Position numbers and translations under genes: made by a program. Below, piece after piece: positions 1-9,910 of a stretch of DNA of 40,374 nucleotides; positions within the stretch are counted from its first letter, which is position 1, and each line of letters starts with the position of its first letter. Under the pieces are notes generated by a model that made no database searches, was not told the origin of the DNA, and saw only the letters and a list, made by a program, of their open reading frames with translations. This stretch comes from an uncultured Bacilli bacterium (GTDB taxonomy: Bacteria; Bacillota_I; Bacilli_A; RF39; UBA660). The stretch lies in the NCBI GenBank assembly GCA_947628745.1, contig CANRBB010000005.1, positions 1-40,374 on the forward strand, in the 5' to 3' direction.

Positions 1-2
1 TG

Positions 3-130
3 TTTGAGTTTTAGTAGTTTCCAGATGTGATAGAAGACTAATAAGTAAAAATCAGTTGAATATAGTTAAAATACATTATTATTTTGTCTTGTTATATTAA
101 TAGTTCTACAAGATTTTACTGGAACTCAAA
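3..130. repeat. Dispersed repeat element copy A (imperfect terminal inverted repeats TTTGAGTT...AACTCAAA)
   Basis: Ends TTTGAGTTTTAGTAG... and ...GATTTTACTGGAACTCAAA; aligns with 33078-33229, including shared ATCAGT...ATATAGTTAAA and an 18-bp identical right end. Confidence 0.6.
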
Positions 131-467
131 AAGAGGTGTTCATTGCTAATAATTTGTATGTTATTTTTTCTGAATGTAAATAGTTTTTTCTTTTAATTTG
201 ATGTAATTTAGATTGTCAAGCATTTTATTGATTGCGAAAATCACTTCTAAGTATTGCATTATAATCACCAAGATAATTATATATGATTTTGTTTTTGGTG
301 TCTTCTTTTCGACAAAAGCTTACAATCTTTGTAAAAAAGCTTGGTGAAATGTTACTGTACTCGTAAACAATTAGTTAAATAATTTGATATAAAATTGATA
401 TAAAAATAATATAAAAAACAATGGAAAAATATGTTGTGGTATAGTATAATGTATCATAGGTGATTAG

Positions 468-1052
468 ATGAACTATCCGAGTGGTGTTAAAAGAAGTGGT
501 AAAACATTTACTGCTAATAGTGCTAATTTTATAGACTATGCTAATCGTGGTATGAAATTAGAGGATGACCTAAATGTAACTAATCAATACTATTTGGATA
601 TGGATGTAGCTTGTATTTATAAGAAGCCTACTCCAATTAAAATTACAAAGGTAAACTATCCATCTCGGGATAAAGCAACGATAGAACAAGCTTTTTTTGT
701 GACTCCTTCTACGACAGATTATAATGGAGTTTATAAGGGAAAATATGTTGATTTTGAGGCTAAAGAAACTACCTCATTAACATCATTTCCTTTAAATAAT
801 ATTCATCAGCACCAAATTACTCATTTGCAGACAGTAAAGAAGCATGGAGGTATTGCATTCATTATTGTTAGATTTACGATTCTGAATGAGACATATGTGT
901 TATTTGAAAAAGAATTAACCTATTTTTTAAATCATGAGAAAAGGAAATCTATCCCAATAGATTACTTTAGAAAATATGGTTTTCTATTGAAGGATAAGTT
1001 CAATCCAAGGGTTGATTATTTAGAAATTTTAGATAAAGTGGAGGTATTTTGA
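468..1052 (+). CDS. recU: Holliday junction resolvase RecU
   Basis: MNYPSGVKRSGKTFTANSANFIDYANRGMKLEDDL...DFEAKETTS...NIHQHQITHL matches the RecU family; sits upstream of ponA as in Bacillus. Confidence 0.95.
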   Translation: MNYPSGVKRSGKTFTANSANFIDYANRGMKLEDDLNVTNQYYLDMDVACIYKKPTPIKITKVNYPSRDKATIEQAFFVTPSTTDYNGVYKGKYVDFEAKETTSLTSFPLNNIHQHQITHLQTVKKHGGIAFIIVRFTILNETYVLFEKELTYFLNHEKRKSIPIDYFRKYGFLLKDKFNPRVDYLEILDKVEVF

Positions 1053-3856
1053 TGGCAAGGAAAAAAAGAAAAAAGATAGCTAACGATGAAGAAAAAACAA
1101 GAAAGTATAATGCAAAAGATTTGAAAGGCGAAAAAAAAGCAAATTCCAAAATGAAAGATAATATTGGAATTAAAATTACTTTGTTAATAATATTGATTGC
1201 TATTTTAGTACTTTGTTTTATGAAGATGGGTTCTCTTTGTACTATCATCTTGGCAATTGGTGTTTTAATAATTTATGGTATTTATAAATTGTTGACGAGT
1301 TCCCATATGACGAGGAAGAAGAAAAAAATTATAAATGCTATTCTAATTATTTTCTTAGCAATAGGTATAATTGGTTTGGTAGCTTTCTCGGCTTTCCTTA
1401 TATATATAACTGTTTCAGCTCCAAAATTTGATCCTAAATATTTGGATAAGCAGGAGTTGTCAATCATGTATGACAAAGATGGTAATATTATTCAAAAATT
1501 AGGTGCTGAAAAGCGTGAAAAAGTTAGTTATGATGAACTACCACAAGTATTAATAGATGCAATTGTTTCAACTGAAGATTCAAGATTTTATCAACATAAT
1601 GGTTTTGATGCTCCTCGTTTCTTTAAAGCGACAGTTCAGCAGTTAATGGGTAATCGTAGTGCTGGAGGGGCCTCTACTCTATCTATGCAGGTTGTTAAAA
1701 ATAGTTTTACTGATGCCACAGAGGATTCTGGTATCCGAGGAATTATTCGTAAATTCACTGATATATATCTAGCAGTATTTAAGTTAGAAAAAAATTATAC
1801 AAAAGAAGAAATAATTGAATTCTATGTTAATAACCATTATCTTGGAGGCAATATATATGGTGTAGAAGAAGCAAGTCAAGCTTATTTCAATAAAAGCGTT
1901 GGCGAATTGAATTTAAGTGAAGCCGCAATTATTGCTGGTATGTTTAAAAATCCTGGGGGATATAGTCCAACGGCGTCTCCTGAGAATTGTACTCAAAGAA
2001 GAAAGACTGTTTTATATTTAATGAAACAGCATGGTTATATTACAGAGGAACAAGAAAAATTAGCTAATAGTATTCCTGTTCAGTCTTTAACAAAAGATAC
2101 TTCGGCAAATGCCTCAACTGGAATTAGTCCTTATCAAGATTATGTTGATACAGTTGTAAAAGAACTTGAAGATAAATATAATGTTAATCCTTATAAAGTT
2201 TCATTATTAATTTATACTAATATGGATAGAAGTAAACAAGAAGGAATAAACAGAGTATTTACAGGTCAAAGTTATAGTTGGGTTGATGATATGATTCAAT
2301 CAGGTGTATCTGTACTCGATTCTCAAAGTGGAAAAATCTTGGCTATCGGTGCTGGTAGGAATAGAGCGGCTGGAGATTATAATTTTGCTGTCGATATGAA
2401 ACGTCAGCCTGGTTCTACTGCCAAACCATTATTTGATTATGGTCCAGGAATTGAGTATAATAACTGGTCTACATATCAACAATTTGTTGATGAGCCTTAT
2501 ACATATAGTGGTGGTAGAAGTATTATGAACTGGGATAGAGGATATATGGGAACGATGACTTTAAGAAGAGCTTTAGCACTTTCCCGTAATATCCCAGCTT
2601 TAAAAGCTTTCCAACAAGTTGATAAATCAAAAATTATTGAATTTGTTACAAATTTAGGAATTACTCCAGAAATCGATAATGGTACTTTACACGAGGCTCA
2701 TTCAATTGGAGCTTTCGATGGTGTTAATCCATTACAGATGAGTGCCGCTTACGCTGCATTTTCAAACGGTGGTTATTATAATGAACCTTATTCCGTTACT
2801 AAAATAGTCTATCGTAATTCTGGTACTACTGTGGAACATAAATCAGAAAAGAAAAAAGCAATGAGTGATTCTACTGCTTATATGATTGCTGACGTATTAC
2901 AAGACGTTACCCTTAATGGTGATGGTGGTGGAAGTATAAAGAATTATGCTGTCAAAACAGGTACTACCAACTTTGATTCTTCATATATTGCGGCTAAACA
3001 TCTACCAAGTGATGCCATTCATGATTCGTGGGTTGTTGGTTTCTCTACAAAAACAGTTATGGCAATGTGGTATGGATATAATACTCCTGATAGTGAACAT
3101 TGTATGCGAAATGTTCCTGCATCTGTGGAAAAAGATAAACTTTATAGAGCTTTGGTTAGAGAGGTTATAGAATCTAATAGAGAAGAATTTAGGATGCCTG
3201 ATAGTGTTGTTAAACTTCCTATTATTAGTGGTAGTAATCCAGCTAAGGTTGCTCCTTCTGGTTACTCTGGCAGTGTAGTTTATGAATTATTTAAAAAAGA
3301 TGCCCAGCCAAGTGGAGCATCTTCCAGTGGAGAAGTTGAGAAAAAACTTGATACTCCTTCTAATTTAAAAGCAACTTATGATGGCGGAGTGGTAACACTT
3401 TCTTGGGGTGCTGTTAATAATTTATATTCTGAATATGGAACATTTGGTTATAATGTCTATTTTGGTAATACTTTGTTAGGCTTTACTGAAGCAACTACAT
3501 TTACTAAGCAACTTGCTAATCCATATGGAACTTATAAAGTAGTTGCGACGTATAAAAGTTACAGTGGTGTAACTAGTAATGGTGCAACATATACTTTGAA
3601 GCAACAAACTCCAGCAAAAACTGAGATTAAGTATACTATTAAATATTATTGTGGAACTTCTCATATTGGAGATGTGGTGAAAACTGTTCAGACTACTTCA
3701 AATGGCTATTATTTAAAGGAAACAGATATTCCCGATTATGCTAATATACCAACTACGTGTACAGTAACAGATAGAATTTTAAGTCAAAATATTCCTGGCT
3801 CAATAACTGATGGGGCTTCTATTACTGTTACTTATGCCCAAAAACCGACGCAATAA
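1052..3856 (+). CDS. ponA: Bifunctional penicillin-binding protein 1A (GT51 transglycosylase / transpeptidase) with C-terminal FN3-like and MucBP-like regions
   Basis: GT51 EDSRFYQHNGFD and ASTLSMQVVKN; transpeptidase STAK, SRN, KTGT; ATG overlaps recU stop (TGATG) with GGAGG upstream. Confidence 0.95.
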   Translation: MARKKRKKIANDEEKTRKYNAKDLKGEKKANSKMKDNIGIKITLLIILIAILVLCFMKMGSLCTIILAIGVLIIYGIYKLLTSSHMTRKKKKIINAILIIFLAIGIIGLVAFSAFLIYITVSAPKFDPKYLDKQELSIMYDKDGNIIQKLGAEKREKVSYDELPQVLIDAIVSTEDSRFYQHNGFDAPRFFKATVQQLMGNRSAGGASTLSMQVVKNSFTDATEDSGIRGIIRKFTDIYLAVFKLEKNYTKEEIIEFYVNNHYLGGNIYGVEEASQAYFNKSVGELNLSEAAIIAGMFKNPGGYSPTASPENCTQRRKTVLYLMKQHGYITEEQEKLANSIPVQSLTKDTSANASTGISPYQDYVDTVVKELEDKYNVNPYKVSLLIYTNMDRSKQEGINRVFTGQSYSWVDDMIQSGVSVLDSQSGKILAIGAGRNRAAGDYNFAVDMKRQPGSTAKPLFDYGPGIEYNNWSTYQQFVDEPYTYSGGRSIMNWDRGYMGTMTLRRALALSRNIPALKAFQQVDKSKIIEFVTNLGITPEIDNGTLHEAHSIGAFDGVNPLQMSAAYAAFSNGGYYNEPYSVTKIVYRNSGTTVEHKSEKKKAMSDSTAYMIADVLQDVTLNGDGGGSIKNYAVKTGTTNFDSSYIAAKHLPSDAIHDSWVVGFSTKTVMAMWYGYNTPDSEHCMRNVPASVEKDKLYRALVREVIESNREEFRMPDSVVKLPIISGSNPAKVAPSGYSGSVVYELFKKDAQPSGASSSGEVEKKLDTPSNLKATYDGGVVTLSWGAVNNLYSEYGTFGYNVYFGNTLLGFTEATTFTKQLANPYGTYKVVATYKSYSGVTSNGATYTLKQQTPAKTEIKYTIKYYCGTSHIGDVVKTVQTTSNGYYLKETDIPDYANIPTTCTVTDRILSQNIPGSITDGASITVTYAQKPTQ

Positions 3857-3865
3857 AAATATGTT

Positions 3866-3894
3866 TAAGAGGTACCCTTTGAGGTATCTTTTTT
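3866..3894 (+). terminator. Intrinsic terminator after ponA
   Basis: AAGA(G)GTACC-ctttga-GGTATCTTTTTT. Confidence 0.7.
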
Positions 3895-4027
3895 ATGAAA
3901 CTTAGTAATATGATGCTTTATTTTGTGCTATAAAATAGCTGATTAATTATCTATTGGCGTATTCTTTTAGCATTTCTAATAACTTGAAGAATTTTTCTTT
4001 TACTTTTCCTTTTGGTAGATATATTAA

Positions 4028-4068
4028 AAAATAAAACATAGCGTGTCAAAACCACCATGTTTTATTTT
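4028..4068. terminator. Strong bidirectional hairpin terminator between convergent ponA and nth
   Basis: Perfect 12-bp stem AAAATAAAACAT/ATGTTTTATTTT with inner GTG/CAC. Confidence 0.75.
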
Positions 4069-4191
4069 AATAATTATTTTCGATGTTGTAAAAATTACAT
4101 TTAATCTTGTGTAAATGCTAAACTACTTGAGTAATATAGTGACTAAGTATATATAAATTAGTTTCTATAAAATTTTTCTAATTTTTTATAT

Positions 4192-4818
4192 CTAAGTAGT
4201 TTTTTTATTGTGGCAAATGGAAGCTAATTGACATTCTTCGCACTTGGGACTTATAGCTTTACAATAATATCTTCCAAATAGAACTAATTGTTTGTGACGT
4301 TTACACCAATTTTCTCTTTTTATTTTTCTTTTTAACTTATTCTCAATAGCTCTCACATTATCATCTTTTTTTACTAAAGAAAGTCTTTTACTAACTCTTT
4401 CAACATGCGTATCTACAGCTAAAGTTGGATAGTTATATTGCTCACATAAAAAAACATTAATGGTTTTACGCCCCACTCCTGGAAATTTTTCCAATTCTTT
4501 TCTCTTAACAGGAACTTTAGAATTATAATTGTCAACTAATATAGTTGCTATTTGCTTTACATATTCGGATTTTTTGTGATAGGAGCCTATTGGCTTTAGT
4601 ATCTCCTCTAAATCATTTAATGAAGCATCTTTTAACATCTCTAGATTAGGATATTTGTCAAACAGTATTTTGGTCACTTGATTTACTCTCTTATCTGTTG
4701 TCTGTGCACTTAAAACTATGGCTATTAATAGTTCATAGTCGGTGTTAAAGTTTAATTCACACCATGGTTCGGGAATAAGGGTATCCAAGTATTGTTCAAT
4801 TAATTTTATATTACTCAT
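4192..4818 (-). CDS. nth: Endonuclease III
   Basis: HhH region FPGVGRKTINVFL, VDTHVERV, and C-x6-C-x2-C-x5-C iron-sulfur motif; start at MSNIKLIEQ overlapping the dnaD end. Confidence 0.95.
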   Translation of the reverse strand: MSNIKLIEQYLDTLIPEPWCELNFNTDYELLIAIVLSAQTTDKRVNQVTKILFDKYPNLEMLKDASLNDLEEILKPIGSYHKKSEYVKQIATILVDNYNSKVPVKRKELEKFPGVGRKTINVFLCEQYNYPTLAVDTHVERVSKRLSLVKKDDNVRAIENKLKRKIKRENWCKRHKQLVLFGRYYCKAISPKCEECQLASICHNKKTT

Positions 4819-5485
4819 CGTCACCATCGTCTTCCTCAAACCAATTATAGTCAAATATTTCTTCTAGTTGTTCTTCCTTATCTTTTTGACGATGATTATT
4901 TCTATTTTTTTCCACATCTTCTTTATTTTTAATTCCCTTTTTTCCCCATTCATAAAGAATTTTATCGATATAGCGCAAATTATTGACACCGTTGAAAGTA
5001 GCTTCTTTTACGGCCTCTTTTACTAATTCTTCAGTGCTTCCATTCTCAAGCCAAGACTTAATAATTTCATTTTCCATTGGGCTCAGCGTTCTGCCAAACT
5101 CTGTTTCAATAAAGGTAAAAACACTTTTATCCATTTCGGTTTTATTTTTATTTGATTCAGACATCGCTAATAAAGAAATTTTCTTGTAAAAATTATCAAG
5201 ATTAATGACGTCTTCTAAAATGTTTTTTTCATTTTTGATAACATCGACTGAAAGAAATTTCTTGTCGGTTAGTAAAGAAATGTATTTCATAACTTCTTTT
5301 AAACTAATATTTAAATCTTCACTAATTTGTGTTGGATTAAAAGGAGATTTATCTTTTTTGTTAGATAGGTATATAAGAAATATAAATTCGTCTAGTTCCA
5401 ATTTCAAATCAGAATATCTTTTTAGCAGAAAAAGAGGAATAACTATGTTACCACTTTTATAAAATTCAATAAGCATCTTATCCAT
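4811..5485 (-). CDS. dnaD: DnaD-domain replication initiation protein
   Basis: N-terminal winged-helix-like region, C-terminal DnaD-like FGRTLSPMENEIIKSWLENGSTEELVKEAVKEATFNGVNNLRYIDKILYEWGKKGI; followed by nth. Confidence 0.9.
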   Translation of the reverse strand: MDKMLIEFYKSGNIVIPLFLLKRYSDLKLELDEFIFLIYLSNKKDKSPFNPTQISEDLNISLKEVMKYISLLTDKKFLSVDVIKNEKNILEDVINLDNFYKKISLLAMSESNKNKTEMDKSVFTFIETEFGRTLSPMENEIIKSWLENGSTEELVKEAVKEATFNGVNNLRYIDKILYEWGKKGIKNKEDVEKNRNNHRQKDKEEQLEEIFDYNWFEEDDGDDE

Positions 5486-5673
5486 TATACTATGTCGAAT
5501 GACTAATTCGACTCCCTCCTTTCTTTATGGACTGGTCTATTTTGAGAAATTTTTCAGTATTTTTCAAATTGTCTAGTAATATATTATACTAAATTTTGTG
5601 TACCTTTCTTTAGGATAACATTTCCCTTTTTTGTATTATAATAATTTTTAGAATATTTTTCGACTAAATTGTT

Positions 5674-6777
5674 TTAACTAAAATGTTTTAAACAATAGTC
5701 TTTTAAATCACTAGCATTATTTTTTAGTCTACGATACAAAACTTCTTTTTCTAATTCATTATAAATTTCTTTTATGTATGGTCCCCGGGAAATATTCAGA
5801 AATTCTATAATATCATCCGGTTGGACAGCCAATTCTTTTCTTGAATGAATGATTAAATTTTCATAACATCTCGCTATATCCTGCTTAGAAATATTTTTTA
5901 TTGAACCGGCAATACTATTCACATATAGTCCATATTTATATAGATTGTATGGATCTAAATTATTAATAGTTAAGGCTTTGCGTACATCTTTCATTAATTC
6001 TTTTTCATTATTTGAAAAGCGATAAGTATTATCTTTTATATCAATCATTGCCCAAATTCCAATTAAGGAGTCGGTATTGGTAATGTTTTTTAAATTATTT
6101 AATTCTAAAATATCATCCAATTCCAAATCAATTAATAATTTTATACCTTTTTTAGCATTTTTGCTAGCAAATATTTTATCTAACTCCTCTTTTTTTCTTT
6201 CATAGGAAATATTTTTTAGCAAATGCTTATTATTGTTGATTCCGTCTATTACATTAGGAGCTAAATTGAAATCTAATTTAGTAGCAAATCTTACTGCTCT
6301 TAAAATACGAAGGGCATCTTCATATAGTCTTTCATTGGCGTTACCAACAGTTCTAATAACTTTAGCTTTAATGTCTGCTTTACCATTTAATAGGTCTATA
6401 ATATTTTGGTCTTTATCCATGCAAAGAGTATTAATGGTGAAGTCTCTTCTAGTTAAATCTTCTCTTAAATCATCTATATATATTACCTTTTGTGGTCTTC
6501 TATAATCTAAATAAGACATTTCTTTTCGAAAAGTTGTTATTTCAAAGCGAGTGTTTTTTAAATATATAGTAACAGAGCCATAATCTTCTGTTGGGAGAAT
6601 AGCCCCTTTAAAAATATTTACTAAATCCTTAGGTTTAGCATTGGTACAAATATCTACGTCATTTGATTTAATATCTAATAGATAATCTCTAACATATCCT
6701 CCTACTATATATGCTTTAAAACCATTGTCTTCTATTTTTCTAATAACTTTAGTAGCTGTTTCTAACAAATTTTTCAC
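5674..6777 (-). CDS. cca: CCA tRNA nucleotidyltransferase
   Basis: GGYVRDYLLDIKSNDVDICT, RRDFTINTLCMD, LRAVRFATKLDF. Confidence 0.93.
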   Translation of the reverse strand: MKNLLETATKVIRKIEDNGFKAYIVGGYVRDYLLDIKSNDVDICTNAKPKDLVNIFKGAILPTEDYGSVTIYLKNTRFEITTFRKEMSYLDYRRPQKVIYIDDLREDLTRRDFTINTLCMDKDQNIIDLLNGKADIKAKVIRTVGNANERLYEDALRILRAVRFATKLDFNLAPNVIDGINNNKHLLKNISYERKKEELDKIFASKNAKKGIKLLIDLELDDILELNNLKNITNTDSLIGIWAMIDIKDNTYRFSNNEKELMKDVRKALTINNLDPYNLYKYGLYVNSIAGSIKNISKQDIARCYENLIIHSRKELAVQPDDIIEFLNISRGPYIKEIYNELEKEVLYRRLKNNASDLKDYCLKHFS

Positions 6778-6785
6778 CTACCTTA

Positions 6786-7211
6786 TCAAAATAATTTAGT
6801 GATATGAGGAATAAACAGCATAAAACCGATTATAGCTGCTGAGATTGCTAAAATAAGTACAGCCCCCGCTGCCGTATCTTTTGAATGACCTGCTGCAATA
6901 TATTTTTCTTCTTCATTCATTCTAATCATATTATTTAAAACTTCAATTGCTGTGTTGAAACATTCAGCTGATAATACTAAACCAAACAGGATAATACAAA
7001 TAATCCAATTAATTTTAGTAAATCTAAAATATATTCCAAATATAATAACTAAAAGCATTATAAGAATATGGATACGCATATTTCTTTCATTTTTAATGGT
7101 ATACACTATTCCGTCATAGGCATATTTGAATCCCTTAAAAAAATGTATAGCGTTTTTCTTTAATGTTTTCATAAAACCACATATTCCTTCCATTTTGTTC
7201 AAGGCTTTCAC
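6786..7211 (-). CDS. dgkA: Diacylglycerol/undecaprenol kinase family protein (start may be at 7172)
   Basis: FKGFKYAYDGIVYTIKNERNMRIHI, SAECFNTAIEVLNN, KDTAAGAVLI. Confidence 0.92.
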   Translation of the reverse strand: MKALNKMEGICGFMKTLKKNAIHFFKGFKYAYDGIVYTIKNERNMRIHILIMLLVIIFGIYFRFTKINWIICIILFGLVLSAECFNTAIEVLNNMIRMNEEEKYIAAGHSKDTAAGAVLILAISAAIIGFMLFIPHITKLF

Positions 7212-7865
7212 AGTAATAAATCTTTGAACAAATATTATTTTTAGGCCTTACATCCGATAGATAATTGATTTAATCAATCAGAATGCCTGTGATTTATTTA
7301 CTTGATTTTTATTTTTTAAAAAGAGGAAAGAAACTTTTCTTTACATGATAAATCTAGCCTTGTTTTCAGTTATCCCTAATTCAATTATACAGTAACAAAC
7401 TAGTTTAGTAAACTCCATTTATTGGATGGTTTTTATGATTTACTATATATTTAGTTAAGTATAATTAAGTTGTTATTATGTGTCTATTTTACATAATTAG
7501 ATATATTTTGACACTGATATAGTCATAGCTTTACAGCCTTTTGTTAATCAGTAACAGGTTTTGACAAATTTTTTGACAATTATTGACATTTTAATATTCT
7601 TGTATGATAGTTGCGGAAAAAATACGCGAGTCATCAGATAATGTTTATAAAGTAATGCAATTTATATTAATGTTTGATGTGTTGTGAATAAACTAGCCAT
7701 ATGTGCTTATAATTTTAAAGGCTTTGAAGCAATGGAATCTATATAAGTCCCCTGGGGTAAAAAATATAATGTTGATTAACTTAGTTTTAAAAGTGATAAA
7801 TATCCATTTACTTTAATAGAGCTGATAGTATTTTTTATTATTACTTAGCATATGAATTCAAAATT

Positions 7866-7891
7866 AAAACTGCCCTATCTCAGGCAGTTTT
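7866..7891 (-). terminator. Intrinsic terminator of the HU gene
   Basis: Perfect 9-bp stem AAAACTGCC/GGCAGTTTT. Confidence 0.8.
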
Positions 7892-7905
7892 AAAGACTTT
7901 TATAA

Positions 7906-8181
7906 TTATTTATTTACAGCGTCTTTTAAGGCAGATCCTGCTTTAAATGTAGGCACTACACGAGCAGGGATACTAAGTTTTTCTCCTGTTCTTGGGTTAC
8001 GAGCCTCGCGAGCAGATCTTTCAGAAACAGCAAATGTTCCAAAACCAACTAGTGGTACTTTATCTCCTTTTGTTAATGCTTCTGTAATTGTAGTAAAAAC
8101 TGCATCAATAGCACGACTAGAATCAGATTTTGTTAATCCTGTTTTTTCAGCAACAGCTTCTACTAATTCAACTTTTTTCAT
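7906..8181 (-). CDS. hup: HU family DNA-binding protein
   Basis: MKKVELVEAVAEKTGLTKSDSSRAIDAVF...GFGTFAVSERSAREARNPRTGE. Confidence 0.98.
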   Translation of the reverse strand: MKKVELVEAVAEKTGLTKSDSSRAIDAVFTTITEALTKGDKVPLVGFGTFAVSERSAREARNPRTGEKLSIPARVVPTFKAGSALKDAVNK

Positions 8182-8302
8182 AGTGTCAAACTCCTCCTAT
8201 ATTTTCTATTAAGCACTTACTATGCTTACATATTTAACTTATCACAACTCTAAATAAAATACAACAATATTAAGTTATTTTTCTTAAATATTGCCTATTT
8301 TT

Positions 8303-8647
8303 TTATTTTTTTCCTTCTAATTTCCTATTTATTTTATCTAATAAGTAGATAGCGTGGCCAATAGCATAAATAAACATGCATACTAGAAAGCTAGCAAACC
8401 AGAACAAAAAGGTTAAGGAAATATTAAATTCAGTATTAGTACAATTACTACTATATAAGCCACTTGAAATGCAAGCTGGAAAAAGATTACCTAAAATTAT
8501 ACCTGTAAATATACAGATTATCATAGTGATAATTGCAATTTTTTGATAAAAATTATAGTTGATTTTTTTTACCTTTTTTAAAGTTTTATCAAGCTCTGGT
8601 ACTTCTTTTTTTTCTTGTTCAATTTGTTCAAATAAGTTATCTTTCAT
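8303..8647 (-). CDS. Small membrane protein, unknown function
   Basis: ORF with two hydrophobic segments; overlaps upstream gene by 11 nt. Confidence 0.7.
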   Translation of the reverse strand: MKDNLFEQIEQEKKEVPELDKTLKKVKKINYNFYQKIAIITMIICIFTGIILGNLFPACISSGLYSSNCTNTEFNISLTFLFWFASFLVCMFIYAIGHAIYLLDKINRKLEGKK

Positions 8648-9380
8648 CTTTTTTCTTTCCCCTTTTTACTGGTTTATTTGGCTTTTCTTCATTATTGGTT
8701 TCTGTATTTTTATCTTTTTTCTTAACCCTGCTCTCTTTTTGTTTACTTGAAATGTCATCTTTATCTTTGTTCATGGCCTTTTTTTCGCAATATATTTTAT
8801 ATAGATAAATGTATCTACTAAATAATAGTAAGTATGCTGTATCAAATAATGTTAAAATTACTCCTCCTAAATTTGCACTACCTATTAAATTAATTAAAAG
8901 TTGGATTAAAGTAATGATCGATATAGCATAGTAATAGTATTCTGAACTTATCTCATCGAAAGGCAATTTATTGATATTAAAATCTTTCCACAATCTAGTT
9001 TCGGGTAAAAAAGTATATACCATAAAACATAAAATGAGAAGATTAGAAATTAATGATAAAATTGCTGGTAAGCCAAAAGATTGAAGTAAAGTGAAGATGG
9101 CTGCTCCGGTAATTAAGATATACAATATGATGTATATTATGTTAATAACATTAAAATTAGTTCGCCCTAACTTAGTTTTTAGTAAAATAAAGTAAAGTAA
9201 TGCAACAATAAAAATTGCATTATGATTAAGAAGATTTCTTAACATTATAGTGGGTGTTAAATGATTGTTGACTGCTAATGCTTGGGATACTAGCAAAGTT
9301 AAGAATGCTATTAAAATGATGATATTTGTTAAGGTATTGGCATCATCATACCATTTAACTTGGTCTTTTTGTTCTTTCAT
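8637..9380 (-). CDS. Polytopic membrane protein with Lys-rich C-terminal tail, unknown function
   Basis: Multiple hydrophobic helices followed by a charged tail; coupled to the downstream ORF. Confidence 0.75.
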   Translation of the reverse strand: MKEQKDQVKWYDDANTLTNIIILIAFLTLLVSQALAVNNHLTPTIMLRNLLNHNAIFIVALLYFILLKTKLGRTNFNVINIIYIILYILITGAAIFTLLQSFGLPAILSLISNLLILCFMVYTFLPETRLWKDFNINKLPFDEISSEYYYYAISIITLIQLLINLIGSANLGGVILTLFDTAYLLLFSRYIYLYKIYCEKKAMNKDKDDISSKQKESRVKKKDKNTETNNEEKPNKPVKRGKKKDER

Positions 9381-9910
9381 TTTTTGTTATCGAGTAGACT
9401 GCTCGACATACCTCGCTTTCTTTTATTATTAGTGATATGTTTGTCTTATAACACTACCAATTTTGATTTTGTTTTAATATTTCTAGTGAATTTTACTATT
9501 ACTTTAGACATTTATATTATTAAACGCCGATTTCTCGATTCTTAAAATTTAGGAAAAAATTTTTGATATCTCTTATTTTAGTGATATTTTTGTTACAAGT
9601 TATTACTTATCTTGACATCTTACCTTTGTGTATACCACATCTTTTTATAATTATCTTTTTAGAAACTGAATATTGTAGTTTAATTTTCTTTAATTTTAGA
9701 ATCTTATAGTAAATGATTGTAATTGTTATTTCACTTCTTGTATAATTTTATTATAACATTTTCTAAATTATATGTATATGTTAGTATTGGTTAATTGAAG
9801 TAAAAATGTCTATTTAAGTAAATGACAGGGTAAAGAGATTGTATATTTACATTTAATTTGCTACAATTTGTTTGAATATGATATAATAGGACTTCAAAAG
9901 GAGGGGTATT

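Noticed and set aside
1-130. Possible CRISPR repeat or tracrRNA anti-repeat, because ends look like GTTTGAG...CTCAAA
   Set aside because: No regularly spaced identical repeats and no cas genes in the window. A second diverged copy at 33.1 kb fits a dispersed element better; cannot be fully excluded without the sequence left of position 1.
1000-1476. Minus-strand ORFs within ponA, and similar antisense ORFs in cca, der, engB, ackA, ezrA, tyrS, leuS and GH31
   Set aside because: Fully or largely antisense to well-identified genes with no independent start signals.
7600-7790. 6S, tmRNA or RNase P-type RNA
   Set aside because: I could not find the long paired arms or signature motifs by eye; reported only as an unexplained gap.
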